A DNA stretch of 10,097 nucleotides. Source: an uncultured Bacilli bacterium. GTDB lineage: Bacteria > Bacillota_I > Bacilli_A > RF39 > UBA660. The notes under the pieces were generated by a model. The model did no database searches, was not told the DNA's origin, and worked only from the letters and a program-made list of their open reading frames with translations. The stretch is from the NCBI GenBank assembly GCA_934101235.1, contig CAKORH010000022.1:1-10097 (forward strand). Reading direction: 5' to 3'. A program made the translations under genes and the position numbers. Shown piece by piece: positions 1-7,146 of the stretch. The first letter of the stretch is position 1; every line of letters begins with the position of its first letter.

Positions 1-1069
1 GTAGTATTTCATTCATTATATAAAGTTTATCAGGATTTATATATACATATCCATCTTTATATATCAAATCTTTATTTTTTATTAATGGCTTTATAGGAAA
101 AACATCTTGCATATTTACTTCATATTTATTGAAAAACTCTGTAAGATTTATACCATTAATTTTTCTGAAACCTAACATAAGTTCATTTTCCATTTTTTCT
201 TTTATACCTACTATTTCTTCTTTTGCAACAAAGTTTTCTTCAATATATTTATTGAAATTTTTTGTATTTTCATAACGAATACCGTCTATGTAACCGTGTG
301 CTCCTAAACCAAAACCATAATATTCGTCATTATTCCAATAATTTAAATTATGTAATGATTCATAACTATCTAGTGCAAAGTTTGATATTTCGTAATGATT
401 ATATTTCTTTTTTGATAGTTTTTTTCTTATATAATTATACATTTCTAATTCTAATTCTTCATCTATTGGAATCACATTCATTAAACTTAATTTAGTATAA
501 TCTTCATATATTAATGAATATGTGCTTATGTGAGTAGGTTTTAATTTTAATATTAAATTTAGATCATTTTTTAATATTTTTAATGTTTCATTAGGTATAG
601 CATACATTAAATCTAAATTAATATTATTTATTCCTTTATTACGAATCATTTCTATTTTTTTAGATACATCATCAAAGTCCGAATATCTTTCCATAAATTT
701 TAATTTATCTTCATTAAATGATTCAATGCCAATACTTAGTCTATTAACTTTATTTTTAACGAGTATATCTATTAATTCTTCAGTTATATCATTTACATTA
801 CATTCAAAAGTAAATTCTTTTATTTTAGTTAAGTTAAGTAGTTTTACTATTTTAAATAATCTATTTAATTCACTAATGTTTAGAGAACTTGGTGTTCCTC
901 CTCCAATATATAACGTATCTAAAATTTCATCGTTGTATCTATCTTTTATTTCGTTTTCTAATGCAGATAAATATTTATCTACATTTATTTTATTATATAA
1001 TTGTTTACAAAAATCACAATAAGTACAAATGTTACTACAAAATGGAATATGTATATATACTGAGTTCAT
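1..1069 (-). CDS. hemW: HemW, radical SAM heme chaperone (3' end cut by window edge)
   Basis: Radical SAM protein of the HemN/HemW family. The frame is open from ATG at 1069 to the window edge, 356 codons, and family members are about 375-380 residues, so only a short tail is missing. Visible: IHIPFC start; the 4Fe-4S motif C11-x3-C15-x2-C18 followed by D-F-C21; GGGTP (56-60), the SAM-binding strand; the HNxxYW motif at 240-245 (HNLNYW), which in the literature separates heme-binding HemW from the true coproporphyrinogen dehydrogenase HemN; and GFGLGAHGY just after. HemW binds heme and is thought to deliver it to respiratory proteins, so the old label coproporphyrinogen oxidase should be avoided. 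Ribosome binding site AGGTGA (1079-1074) precedes the ATG by 4 bases. In Bacillota hemW often sits by hrcA/grpE/dnaK, so hrcA could lie just left of the window (inference). Whether this organism makes or imports heme is not visible here. Confidence 0.93.
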   Translation of the reverse strand, partial: MNSVYIHIPFCSNICTYCDFCKQLYNKINVDKYLSALENEIKDRYNDEILDTLYIGGGTPSSLNISELNRLFKIVKLLNLTKIKEFTFECNVNDITEELIDILVKNKVNRLSIGIESFNEDKLKFMERYSDFDDVSKKIEMIRNKGINNINLDLMYAIPNETLKILKNDLNLILKLKPTHISTYSLIYEDYTKLSLMNVIPIDEELELEMYNYIRKKLSKKKYNHYEISNFALDSYESLHNLNYWNNDEYYGFGLGAHGYIDGIRYENTKNFNKYIEENFVAKEEIVGIKEKMENELMLGFRKINGINLTEFFNKYEVNMQDVFPIKPLIKNKDLIYKDGYVYINPDKLYIMNEIL

Positions 1070-1104
1070 AATATCACCTATATAATTATATATTAAATCA
1101 CACT

Positions 1105-1131
1105 AAAAGTACAGTTATTAGCTGTACTTTA
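1105..1131 (-). terminator. Hairpin between herA and hemW
   Basis: A perfect 9-bp stem (AAAGTACAG 1106-1114 with CTGTACTTT 1122-1130) with a 7-base loop lies 11 bases past the herA stop. On the minus strand the trailing T-run is short (TTTT, then AG), so it is a weak intrinsic terminator and some read-through into hemW is plausible. Confidence 0.5.
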
Positions 1132-1141
1132 ATGTTATAAA

Positions 1142-2896
1142 TTATCCTCTCCAACGGTTTATAATGTCACAGTTTGATGAATATGGAGTTGGATCTGGCA
1201 TATCCATTTTTATAAGTAATGGAATTTTAAATGCATTACCAAATGCTACTAATGTTCCTGCTTGTAATGAATTAAGTTTATCAATTACATCACCACTAAT
1301 ATTTGGTAACATTTTTTCAATATACTCTAAATCTTTTGGATGTGTCATTTTTAAAATTAAGAAGTTAGACATTTGTGAAACTACAGTATCACTTATTTCT
1401 ACTGGTCTTTGGCTGACTAAATCTAATATTACACCATATTTTCTTCCTTCTTTAGCAATACGTTCAAATATATTGTAACCTAATAAGAAGACATCATTAT
1501 CTTTAACTACATATCTATGAGCTTCTTCTATGAATAAATGGAATGGTATACTTGCCCTATCAGTTCTAGATTTTGCAAAATCAAATAACATTTTAGATAA
1601 GATTTTAACAATTACTTTAGCTAAATTATCATCAATACCTTCTAAATTAATATTTATTATTTGACTACGTTTATTATTATTCATAATTAAATTTGAAATA
1701 TATGTTTCTAAGTTTGCATATTCGGTTACATTAAAGAATTCTTTATTGCTACTATTTATAATTGAATTTAACCTAACTTTTAATATTATCGCAGCGTCTT
1801 GAATAAGTTTATTTTCTTGGAATCCTTCACCAATAAGTGTAAAATTTAAGGCATTTGCTAAATCTAATAAAGTATAAAATGATTGATTAGGTATTTGTAT
1901 ACTTCTTTCAAAATCATCATCTATAAATTTATTAAGGTATTCGTTTAATAAAACGGATTCTCCGAATTCTCCATTTCTATCGATACCAAAACATTCACTA
2001 AATACTCTTGTATATCCTATACCTTGTAATTCTGCTTTTAAATTGAATTCGTCAGTACTACAAGCATTAACTATTGCAAATATATCGCTCTTTTTTGCTG
2101 TAGAGCTTTGATTTGAAAATAATATATTCATAATTGCTTTTGCAATAAGATGATTTTTTAATTTTTTAGTAGTATCATCATTTCTTGAAAATATTCTAAC
2201 AAGTTTATACATTCTTTCGATAATAGTTATTTGTTGATGATCTGTAGCTTCAAGTAAAAGTGCTATATCATCTATAGATAAAAGGTAAATTGGTATCGTT
2301 AATTTAGCATCAGTTGGATCTTGTGGACTTGTTGTTAAAAATTTATATTGATAATTTGGGTTTATATTTGATAAACTTTTGAATGCGTTTTTATATTCTC
2401 CGTATGCATCAAAGAAAAATAAATTTGCATTGTAAGTTAAAAAATTTTTATTCAAGAAAACATTTTGTATTATTCTTGATACACTACAACTTTTACCACT
2501 TCCAGAGTTACCAAATATAGCTAAATGATTTGAAAATAAATCATTTATGTTTGAATATATATTTTTGCCTGGGTATATCGGACTTTTTCCGATATAAATG
2601 TTTTCTTCTTTGTTTGTACCTAAAATAATATTAAGTTCTTCTTCGTTGATAACTCTTATTTTACTAGATAATGTTGGTTTTTTTATAGTTCCTGCAATAA
2701 ATTTTTCTCCTATAAATTCTCCTTTTAAGTCTATACATATTGAGTTATCTTTAATTGAATGAACCTCACCTAGTAATTTTGAATTATCATCAAAAAAAAT
2801 TACATGTAAATTCATTAGATTTGGTATAATTTCACCAGTTTTAACTAATTCAACTTCTACTGTACTATCAGTAATATTTAAAATTCTTCCAAACAT
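1142..2896 (-). CDS. HerA-type hexameric ATPase/translocase (DUF87)
   Basis: A 584-residue FtsK/HerA-superfamily ATPase, the usual size for HerA. Residues 1-75 are beta-rich and begin FGRILNI, consistent with the HAS-barrel that precedes HerA ATPase domains. Walker A is GNSGSGKS at 129-136. DAYGEY at 163-168 is the HerA Asp-x-x-Gly-Glu-Tyr element after the second strand. Walker B is LFIEEAH at 454-460, with the catalytic Glu. IAKEGRKYGV (480-489) and SQRP (495-498) are the conserved segments carrying the likely arginine finger and sensor. A helical insertion lies between about 205 and 400. In archaea HerA pumps DNA in a complex with the nuclease NurA. In bacteria relatives pair with SIR2-like or nuclease partners in phage defence, but many are stand-alone. 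No NurA or SIR2 gene is adjacent: the gene follows pdp/deoA by 12 bases with the strong site AAAGGAGA overlapping the pdp stop, so the two are co-transcribed. Family is firm; role is unknown. Confidence 0.88.
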   Translation of the reverse strand: MFGRILNITDSTVEVELVKTGEIIPNLMNLHVIFFDDNSKLLGEVHSIKDNSICIDLKGEFIGEKFIAGTIKKPTLSSKIRVINEEELNIILGTNKEENIYIGKSPIYPGKNIYSNINDLFSNHLAIFGNSGSGKSCSVSRIIQNVFLNKNFLTYNANLFFFDAYGEYKNAFKSLSNINPNYQYKFLTTSPQDPTDAKLTIPIYLLSIDDIALLLEATDHQQITIIERMYKLVRIFSRNDDTTKKLKNHLIAKAIMNILFSNQSSTAKKSDIFAIVNACSTDEFNLKAELQGIGYTRVFSECFGIDRNGEFGESVLLNEYLNKFIDDDFERSIQIPNQSFYTLLDLANALNFTLIGEGFQENKLIQDAAIILKVRLNSIINSSNKEFFNVTEYANLETYISNLIMNNNKRSQIININLEGIDDNLAKVIVKILSKMLFDFAKSRTDRASIPFHLFIEEAHRYVVKDNDVFLLGYNIFERIAKEGRKYGVILDLVSQRPVEISDTVVSQMSNFLILKMTHPKDLEYIEKMLPNISGDVIDKLNSLQAGTLVAFGNAFKIPLLIKMDMPDPTPYSSNCDIINRWRG

Positions 2897-2908
2897 ATTA
2901 TTCTCCTT

Positions 2909-4135
2909 TTAATCTATAACAAAACAATTAATATCATCGCTAGTAATTTCTATATTTTTATTTGTGTAAAGTGTTGCTAAAATGTCTCCTTTTTTTACTT
3001 TGTCTCCAACATTTTTAAATAATTTAATTCCAGCAGAATAATCAATATATTCATGATCATTTATTTTTCCTGCACCTAATTTTAATGATAAATTTCCTAT
3101 TTTATCTGCTTTTATTTTTTTTAAGGTACCATTAGATTCGCTTCTAATAACTTTTATTTTTGCTGAAATTTTTAATTTATTCAAATCACCATTTTGATTT
3201 TTTACAAATTCTTTAAATTTTTTATATGCAAGTTTGTTTTTTATAGAATTTTCAACTTCTTCTCGAGCTTCTTCCATAGTTATTTCTTTTGCTAATGAAA
3301 CTAATATAGTTGCTATTTCTTTAGATGTATCTGCTAATCTACATTCTTCTCCTTTTAATACTTTAATTACTTCTTCGATTTCTAGTCTATTACCAATACT
3401 ATTTGATAATGGAGTATTCATATCAGTTATTAAAGTAACAACTTTTTTATTATATTTTTTTCCGATTGCTTTCATCCATGTACTTGCTAATGTAGCATCT
3501 TTTTTTGTCTTTATTAATGCACCACTTCCAACTTTGATATCTATTAATATTATGTCAGCACCACTTGCTATTTTTTTACTCATAATACTTGAAATAATAA
3601 GTGGAAGCGATTCAGTTGTTCCTGAATTATTTCTTAAATTATAGACTACCTTATCTAATGGAACTAACTCTTTAGTTTGGGATGAGTCTACAAAACCTAC
3701 TTTTTTTAATGCTTCTATAAATTGTTTTTTACTAAGATTTACATTAAATTTTGGAATACTTTCTAATTTATCTATTGTTCCTCCTGTAATTCCTAAACCA
3801 CGTCCACTTATTTTAGCCATCTTTACACCACATGAAGCAACGATTGGACCTACAACTAGTGTAGTAGAATCTCCTATTCCACCAGTAGAGTGTTTATCTA
3901 CTATTTTTTCGTTTAAACTACTTAAGTCATATACTTCTCCACTTTTTATAAAAATATCTGTTAGGTTTATAGTTTCTTCTAAACTCATTCCATTAATTAC
4001 AATAGCCATTAATAAACTACTCATTTGATAGTCTTCTATTTTTTTATTTAAAAAACCTGTAAATGCATAATCTAATTCTTTATAATTTAATTCTTTTTTT
4101 AACCTTTTTTTATCAATGATATTTATTATATTCAT
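2909..4135 (-). CDS. pdp: Pyrimidine-nucleoside phosphorylase (thymidine phosphorylase family)
   Basis: Cytosolic enzyme that splits uridine, thymidine or deoxyuridine with phosphate into base and (deoxy)ribose-1-phosphate, for nucleoside salvage. It has 408 residues against about 433 in Bacillus, with the shortfall at the C-terminus. Visible: VDKHSTGGIGD (79-89) with Lys81, His82, Ser83 of the phosphate/nucleoside site; the family signature SGRGLGITGGTIDKLE (110-125); Arg168, Ser183 and Lys187 at the positions that bind the base; and a C-terminal lipoyl-like all-beta domain (about 330-408) with DYSAGIKLFKNVGDKVKKGD. The usual LRD after the Tyr is LRN here. Pdp and DeoA are close relatives; the Gram-positive setting favours Pdp, the broad-specificity enzyme. 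ATG at 4135 has AGAGGG six bases upstream. It is first in an operon with the HerA gene; an extended -10 at 4159-4167 is its likely promoter. Confidence 0.92.
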   Translation of the reverse strand: MNIINIIDKKRLKKELNYKELDYAFTGFLNKKIEDYQMSSLLMAIVINGMSLEETINLTDIFIKSGEVYDLSSLNEKIVDKHSTGGIGDSTTLVVGPIVASCGVKMAKISGRGLGITGGTIDKLESIPKFNVNLSKKQFIEALKKVGFVDSSQTKELVPLDKVVYNLRNNSGTTESLPLIISSIMSKKIASGADIILIDIKVGSGALIKTKKDATLASTWMKAIGKKYNKKVVTLITDMNTPLSNSIGNRLEIEEVIKVLKGEECRLADTSKEIATILVSLAKEITMEEAREEVENSIKNKLAYKKFKEFVKNQNGDLNKLKISAKIKVIRSESNGTLKKIKADKIGNLSLKLGAGKINDHEYIDYSAGIKLFKNVGDKVKKGDILATLYTNKNIEITSDDINCFVID

Positions 4136-4158
4136 ATATAGCCCTCTATTCTTTTATA

Positions 4159-4167
4159 ATTATATCA
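4159..4167 (-). promoter_or_regulatory. Extended -10 promoter for pdp-herA
   Basis: The minus strand reads TGATATAAT, a perfect extended -10 (TGnTATAAT), 23 bases before the pdp ATG. A -35 box is not obvious; the region 17 bases upstream lies in the stem of the preceding terminator. Confidence 0.6.
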
Positions 4168-4173
4168 AAAATT

Positions 4174-4226
4174 AAAAAAAATTAAAGTATTTTCTATTTT
4201 ATTTAGTTTATACTTTAATTTTTTTT
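4174..4226 (-). terminator. Long A/T-flanked terminator hairpin
   Basis: A continuous 17-bp stem (4174-4190 with 4210-4226) with a 19-base loop. The core is ATTAAAGTAT/ATACTTTAAT flanked by an A-run and a T-run. Read on the minus strand it ends in eight T residues directly after the unknown gene ending at 4237. The symmetric A/T runs could work in either direction. Confidence 0.65.
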
Positions 4227-4236
4227 AAAAATATAA

Positions 4237-4620
4237 TTATGATTCATTGGATATTAACAATTTAATTTTATTAAAAAAGGCTAGTAATATCTCATAATCC
4301 ATATATCTCATATTATATTTGAAAACTGTAAAATATTTATCATCTGAAATTAAAAAATTATTTATATATATATTTCCATCTATTTCATTTAAATCATTCA
4401 ATTTTATGTATTTTCTTTTTGTTACAGTGTTTGGTAAATTTTCAGTTAATATATCATTATTTAAATTTTTATATTTATCTGTAGTATATATAATTTTACT
4501 ATTTTTTATTACTAAACAATGAGACTTAAAATTATTTTCAAGCATACTAAATAAATCTTTAATATTAGATTTATTATTTATTAAATTAATTTTTTGCAAT
4601 TTTTTTTCTTCGTATTTCAT
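4237..4620 (-). CDS. Unknown 127-residue protein
   Basis: Not recognised. It encodes a 127-residue soluble-looking protein without signal peptide or membrane segment. A charged N-terminus (about 1-25) is followed by alternating hydrophobic strands around CLVIKNSKIIYTT (35-47) and IDGNIYINNFLI (79-90), then a helix-like end (108-124). That alpha/beta pattern is compatible with a small PAS-like or profilin-like sensor fold, but no signature residue supports this, so it is only a shape guess. It is real by context: AGAGG six bases before the ATG, an extended -10 TGATATAAT upstream, and a 17-bp terminator after it. It diverges from the double-HTH regulator across 107 bases, so that regulator may control it. 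Codon use and composition match its neighbours. Confidence 0.75.
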   Translation of the reverse strand: MKYEEKKLQKINLINNKSNIKDLFSMLENNFKSHCLVIKNSKIIYTTDKYKNLNNDILTENLPNTVTKRKYIKLNDLNEIDGNIYINNFLISDDKYFTVFKYNMRYMDYEILLAFFNKIKLLISNES

Positions 4621-4642
4621 AATATTCCTCTTTTATTTCTTA

Positions 4643-4651
4643 ATTATATCA
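4643..4651 (-). promoter_or_regulatory. Extended -10 promoter for the 127-residue gene
   Basis: The minus strand reads TGATATAAT, identical to the pdp extended -10, 22 bases before the ATG at 4620. The nearest TTG-type -35 is too far away (about 20 bases), so the TG element probably substitutes for it. Confidence 0.6.
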
Positions 4652-4653
4652 TA

Positions 4654-4682
4654 TTTATTGGTATTGTGGGGCAAAATATAAT
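4654..4682 (+). promoter_or_regulatory. Promoter candidate for the double-HTH regulator
   Basis: TATAAT at 4677-4682 with TTTATT (half-match to TTGACA) 17 bases upstream gives a start near 4689 and a leader of about 39 bases. It lies back to back with the minus-strand promoter at 4643-4651. I found no convincing inverted-repeat operator between them. Confidence 0.45.
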
Positions 4683-4727
4683 GAAAATTGTTTTATTTGA
4701 GAAAATTAATCATAGGTGAAGTAGTAT

Positions 4728-5150
4728 ATGTTCGAAAGAATGCCTGAAATAAGAGAAAAATTAGATTTGTCACAAAGAAATATTTCAAAATTATTAAGTG
4801 TCTCAAAATCTACCTATGCTAGATGGGAAACTGGAGAAAAAATTATTCCATTAAATCATCTTATTGGTTTTGCTAATATTACTAAATATAATTTAGATTA
4901 TATTACTGGACTAAGTGATGATTTGAAAATTTTAAATTATGAAATTGAAATAGACAAAAATAAGTTAAGTAATAGATTAAGAAATATAAGATTGAGTGTT
5001 AATTTAACACAATATGAATTTGCAATAATATTAAATACTGTTCAATCAGTTGTATCTGATTTTGAAAATGGAAAAACATTAATTCAAACTTCTTTTATAT
5101 TTCAAATATGCAAAATGTATAATATTTCTTTGGATAAGTTATTAAATTAA
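4728..5150 (+). CDS. XRE-family regulator with two tandem HTH domains
   Basis: A 140-residue DNA-binding protein made of two Cro/C1-type helix-turn-helix domains joined by a short linker (about 64-78). HTH 1 is residues 5-62 (LSQRNISKLLSVSKSTYARWETGEK then NLDYITGLSD). HTH 2 is residues 79-140 (LTQYEFAIILNTVQSVVSDFENGKT then ISLDKLLN). Both keep the family pattern L-[ST]-Q-x3-[AIS]-x3-[NS]-V-x4-[YV]-[AS]-x-[WF]-E-x-G. There is no separate ligand-binding or oligomerisation domain. The start ATG has AGGTGA eight bases upstream. It runs divergently from the unknown gene at 4620 and converges on tsf, with a shared terminator 3' of both. Most likely a repressor or activator of its own divergent promoter region (inference). 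A two-headed monomer could bind two half-sites without dimerising. Confidence 0.87.
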   Translation: MFERMPEIREKLDLSQRNISKLLSVSKSTYARWETGEKIIPLNHLIGFANITKYNLDYITGLSDDLKILNYEIEIDKNKLSNRLRNIRLSVNLTQYEFAIILNTVQSVVSDFENGKTLIQTSFIFQICKMYNISLDKLLN

Positions 5151-5176
5151 AAATAGTCTTTGTTTAAGACTATTTT
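5150..5176. terminator. Bidirectional intrinsic terminator
   Basis: A perfect 11-bp inverted repeat (AAAATAGTCTT 5150-5160 with AAGACTATTTT 5166-5176) with loop TGTTT separates the convergent regulator and tsf. The A-run on one side becomes the T-run on the other, so it serves both. Its stem includes the last base of the regulator's TAA and the whole TAG stop of tsf. Confidence 0.85.
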
Positions 5177-6039
5177 ATTTGGCTCATTACTTCTTCTGCA
5201 AAGTTTTCTTCTCTTTTTTGCATTCCTTCGCCTACTTCGAAACGAATCATATTAAGTACTTTTCCACCATTATTTTTAACATAAGTTTGAACATCTAAAC
5301 TACTATCTTTAATGAATGCTTGGTTAAGTAAACAAACTTCTTTATAATATTTTTTTAATCCTCCAGTAACCATTTTTTCTGCTATTTCTGCTGGTTTTCC
5401 TTGTTCAATTGCATTAGTTTTTAATACTTCACTTTCATGAGCAATTATATCACTTGGAACATCAGTTTCACTTAAATATTGAGGTTTCATTGCAGCTGCT
5501 TGCATAGCAACATCTCTAGCAACATCACTATTTGCTCCTTCAAGAACAGTTAGTACTGCAATTTTTCCTCCCATGTGTAAGTATGATCCAAATACTTCAT
5601 CATCAGTTTTTTCTACTAATTCAAATCTTCTTAATGATAATTTTTCACCAATCTTAGCAGTTTTTGCTACTATTAAATCATTTAATGTACCTTCATCGCA
5701 AGGTAATTCTAATGCTTCTTCAACTGTTTTTGCATTACTATTTAAAATAGTTTTTCCTATAGTATCAATCATAGTAGTAAATTCTTCATTTTTACTAACA
5801 AAATCAGTTTCACTATTAACTTCAACTATAACAGCTTTATTTCCTTCTTCATATATGTTTGCTAATCCTTCTGCTGCTATGCGGCTTGCTTTTTTAGCAC
5901 TTTTTGATATTCCTTTTTCTCTTAACCAATCAACTGCTGCTTCAACATTTCCGTTAGTTTCTGATAGTGCTTTTTTGCAATCCATCATACCAGCACCAGT
6001 TATATTTCTCAATTCACTTACTTGTTTTGCTGTAATCAT
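5170..6039 (-). CDS. tsf: Translation elongation factor Ts
   Basis: EF-Ts, the nucleotide exchange factor that releases GDP from EF-Tu in the cytosol. 289 residues, normal length. It has an N-terminal UBA-like domain (1-45: VSELRNITGAGMMDCKKAL, then VEAAVDWLREKG), the conserved TDFV (78-81) that contacts the EF-Tu G domain, and SYLHMGGKIAVLT in the core. It ends in the usual EEVMSQIK. ATG at 6039 has GAAGGAGA seven bases upstream. It starts 16 bases after rpsB, the near-universal rpsB-tsf pair. pyrH and frr, which often follow, are absent: transcription ends at the bidirectional terminator that overlaps this gene's TAG stop. Confidence 0.97.
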   Translation of the reverse strand: MITAKQVSELRNITGAGMMDCKKALSETNGNVEAAVDWLREKGISKSAKKASRIAAEGLANIYEEGNKAVIVEVNSETDFVSKNEEFTTMIDTIGKTILNSNAKTVEEALELPCDEGTLNDLIVAKTAKIGEKLSLRRFELVEKTDDEVFGSYLHMGGKIAVLTVLEGANSDVARDVAMQAAAMKPQYLSETDVPSDIIAHESEVLKTNAIEQGKPAEIAEKMVTGGLKKYYKEVCLLNQAFIKDSSLDVQTYVKNNGGKVLNMIRFEVGEGMQKREENFAEEVMSQIK

Positions 6040-6055
6040 AAATATTCTCCTTCAA

Positions 6056-6997
6056 TTATTTTAATTTTTCTATTAATTCATCTTTTTTCATTGTAGTATA
6101 TCCAGTTAAACCTTTTTCTTTAGCTAATGCTTTTAATTCAGCAACAGTTAATTTAGATAAGTCAGTTTTAATTTCTTCAACTTTTTCTACTACAGCTTCT
6201 TTTACTTCTTCAACTTTTTTTTGAACCTTTTTAACTTCTTTTTTTACTTCTTCTTTGATTTCTTCTTTTTTTGAAGATTTTTTAGGTTCTTCTTCAGTTA
6301 TATAATCAACGATTTCTAAACCTTTTGATTCACAAATAGCATTATTTAATACACCTAAAACAACTTTAACAGCTCTAACTGCATCATCATTTCCTGGAAT
6401 AACAAAATCTACATCATCTGGATCACAGTTAGTATCAACAATACCAAATACTGGAATATTTAATTTTCTAGCTTCTCTTATTGCATTAATTTCTTTTTTA
6501 GGATCAACTATAATTAAAGCATTTGGTAATCTATCCATATCTCTAATACCAGCTAAAACTTTATTTAATTTATCATATTCTTTCTTTAATCCAATTACTT
6601 CTTTTTTAGGTAATAATTCGAAAGAACCATTTTTTTCCATATTTTCTATTTCTTCTAAACGTTTAACACGTCTTCTAATAGTACGGAAATTTGTTAAAGT
6701 TCCACCTAACCATCTTTCAGTTACATAGAAACTTTCACTACGTAAAGCTTCTTCTTGACTAGCTTCACTAGCTTGTTTTTTAGTACCAACAAATAAGAAT
6801 TTACCTCCATTGTCAGCAATTTTTTTAATTTCTGCATATGCTTTTTCAATACATTCTACAGTTTTTTCAAGATCGATTATATATATATCATCTCTTGAAG
6901 TAAAGATGTATTCCTTCATTTTAGGATTCCATCTTTTTGTTTGATGTCCAAAATGAACACCTGCTTCTAATAAATAATTCATAGAAACAACAGCCAT
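6056..6997 (-). CDS. rpsB: Ribosomal protein S2 with C-terminal Rho_N-like extension
   Basis: Small-subunit protein S2. Residues 1-236 are a standard S2: AVVSMNYLLEAGVHFGHQT (2-20), RWNPKM (22-27), ERWLGGTLTNF (94-104) and IPVFGIVDTNCDPDDVDFVIPGN across 181-203. Typical S2 stops near 235-260; this one has 313 residues. The extra part is a Lys/Glu/Val heptad-like arm (about 238-278), probably a long helix or coiled coil. A compact final domain (279-313) follows: LSKLTVAELKALAKEKGL, then YTTMKKDELIEKL, which matches the Rho_N/SAP-type helix-extended-loop-helix pattern known for nucleic-acid binding. First gene of the rpsB-tsf operon, with a good promoter at 7112-7140, a leader of about 108 nt and ribosome binding site AAGGA about 10 bases upstream of the ATG. 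S2 represses its own leader in enterobacteria; here that is inference. Confidence 0.96.
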   Translation of the reverse strand: MAVVSMNYLLEAGVHFGHQTKRWNPKMKEYIFTSRDDIYIIDLEKTVECIEKAYAEIKKIADNGGKFLFVGTKKQASEASQEEALRSESFYVTERWLGGTLTNFRTIRRRVKRLEEIENMEKNGSFELLPKKEVIGLKKEYDKLNKVLAGIRDMDRLPNALIIVDPKKEINAIREARKLNIPVFGIVDTNCDPDDVDFVIPGNDDAVRAVKVVLGVLNNAICESKGLEIVDYITEEEPKKSSKKEEIKEEVKKEVKKVQKKVEEVKEAVVEKVEEIKTDLSKLTVAELKALAKEKGLTGYTTMKKDELIEKLK

Positions 6998-7023
6998 AAT
7001 TTCACTTTCCTTTCGTTTTTCAT
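6979..7023 (-). CDS. Possible 14-codon leader peptide overlapping the rpsB start
   Basis: ATG at 7023 begins MKNERKVKLWLLFL and ends at TGA 6981-6979, which overlaps codon 6 of rpsB in a shifted frame. It has its own AGAGG (7035-7031) with ideal 7-base spacing. Its ATG would be paired in the leader helix 7021-7028/7074-7081, so translation and folding could compete. It may equally be a chance ORF, because the same bases take part in RNA structure. Confidence 0.3.
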   Translation of the reverse strand: MKNERKVKLWLLFL

Positions 7024-7105
7024 CCGCTTACCTCTTTTTGCCTCTCCAACAATAGCCACTAGGTTTAGCAATCAGCAAACGTGTGTATTTGGTTTTTATA
7101 AAACC
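6998..7105 (-). promoter_or_regulatory. Structured rpsB mRNA leader (candidate autoregulatory RNA)
   Basis: The leader contains noticeably more G+C than other intergenic DNA here. Helices I can pair by eye: a 5'-end hairpin GGTTTT/AAAACC (7100-7105 with 7091-7096); an 8-bp closing helix CGTTTGCT (7081-7074) with AGCGGATG (7028-7021), allowing G-U pairs; and inside it a hairpin TTGCTA-AACC-TAGTGG (7071-7056). Purine-rich repeats GGAGAGGC and AGAGG lie at 7049-7042 and 7035-7031, ahead of the true ribosome binding site. Such leaders before ribosomal protein genes commonly mediate feedback by the encoded protein; S2 as ligand is inference. Confidence 0.55.
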
Positions 7106-7111
7106 ATTAGT

Positions 7112-7140
7112 ATTTTATCAAATATTTATATATAATTCAA
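7112..7140 (-). promoter_or_regulatory. rpsB-tsf promoter
   Basis: The minus strand has TTGAAT (7140-7135), a 17-base spacer and TAAAAT (7117-7112), with TG one base upstream of the -10 (TGATAAAAT, extended -10). Predicted start is near 7105, giving a leader of about 108 nt. It begins just past the terminator of the preceding gene. Confidence 0.75.
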
Positions 7141-7146
7141 GAAAAA

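Noticed and set aside
262..1071. Plus-strand ORFs of 60-98 codons across hemW
   Set aside because: They lie antisense to a well-conserved gene, have no family resemblance and no ribosome binding site; low-complexity shadows.
1080..1090. TATAAT as a separate hemW promoter
   Set aside because: It would start transcription within the ribosome binding site and has no -35; chance is likely in such AT-rich DNA.
1164..3644. Plus-strand ORFs (1164-1478, 3234-3644) antisense to herA and pdp
   Set aside because: Both are explained as shadows of conserved minus-strand genes.
5573..6064. 163-codon plus-strand ORF across tsf
   Set aside because: Antisense to EF-Ts. Its length reflects the less AT-biased composition of tsf.
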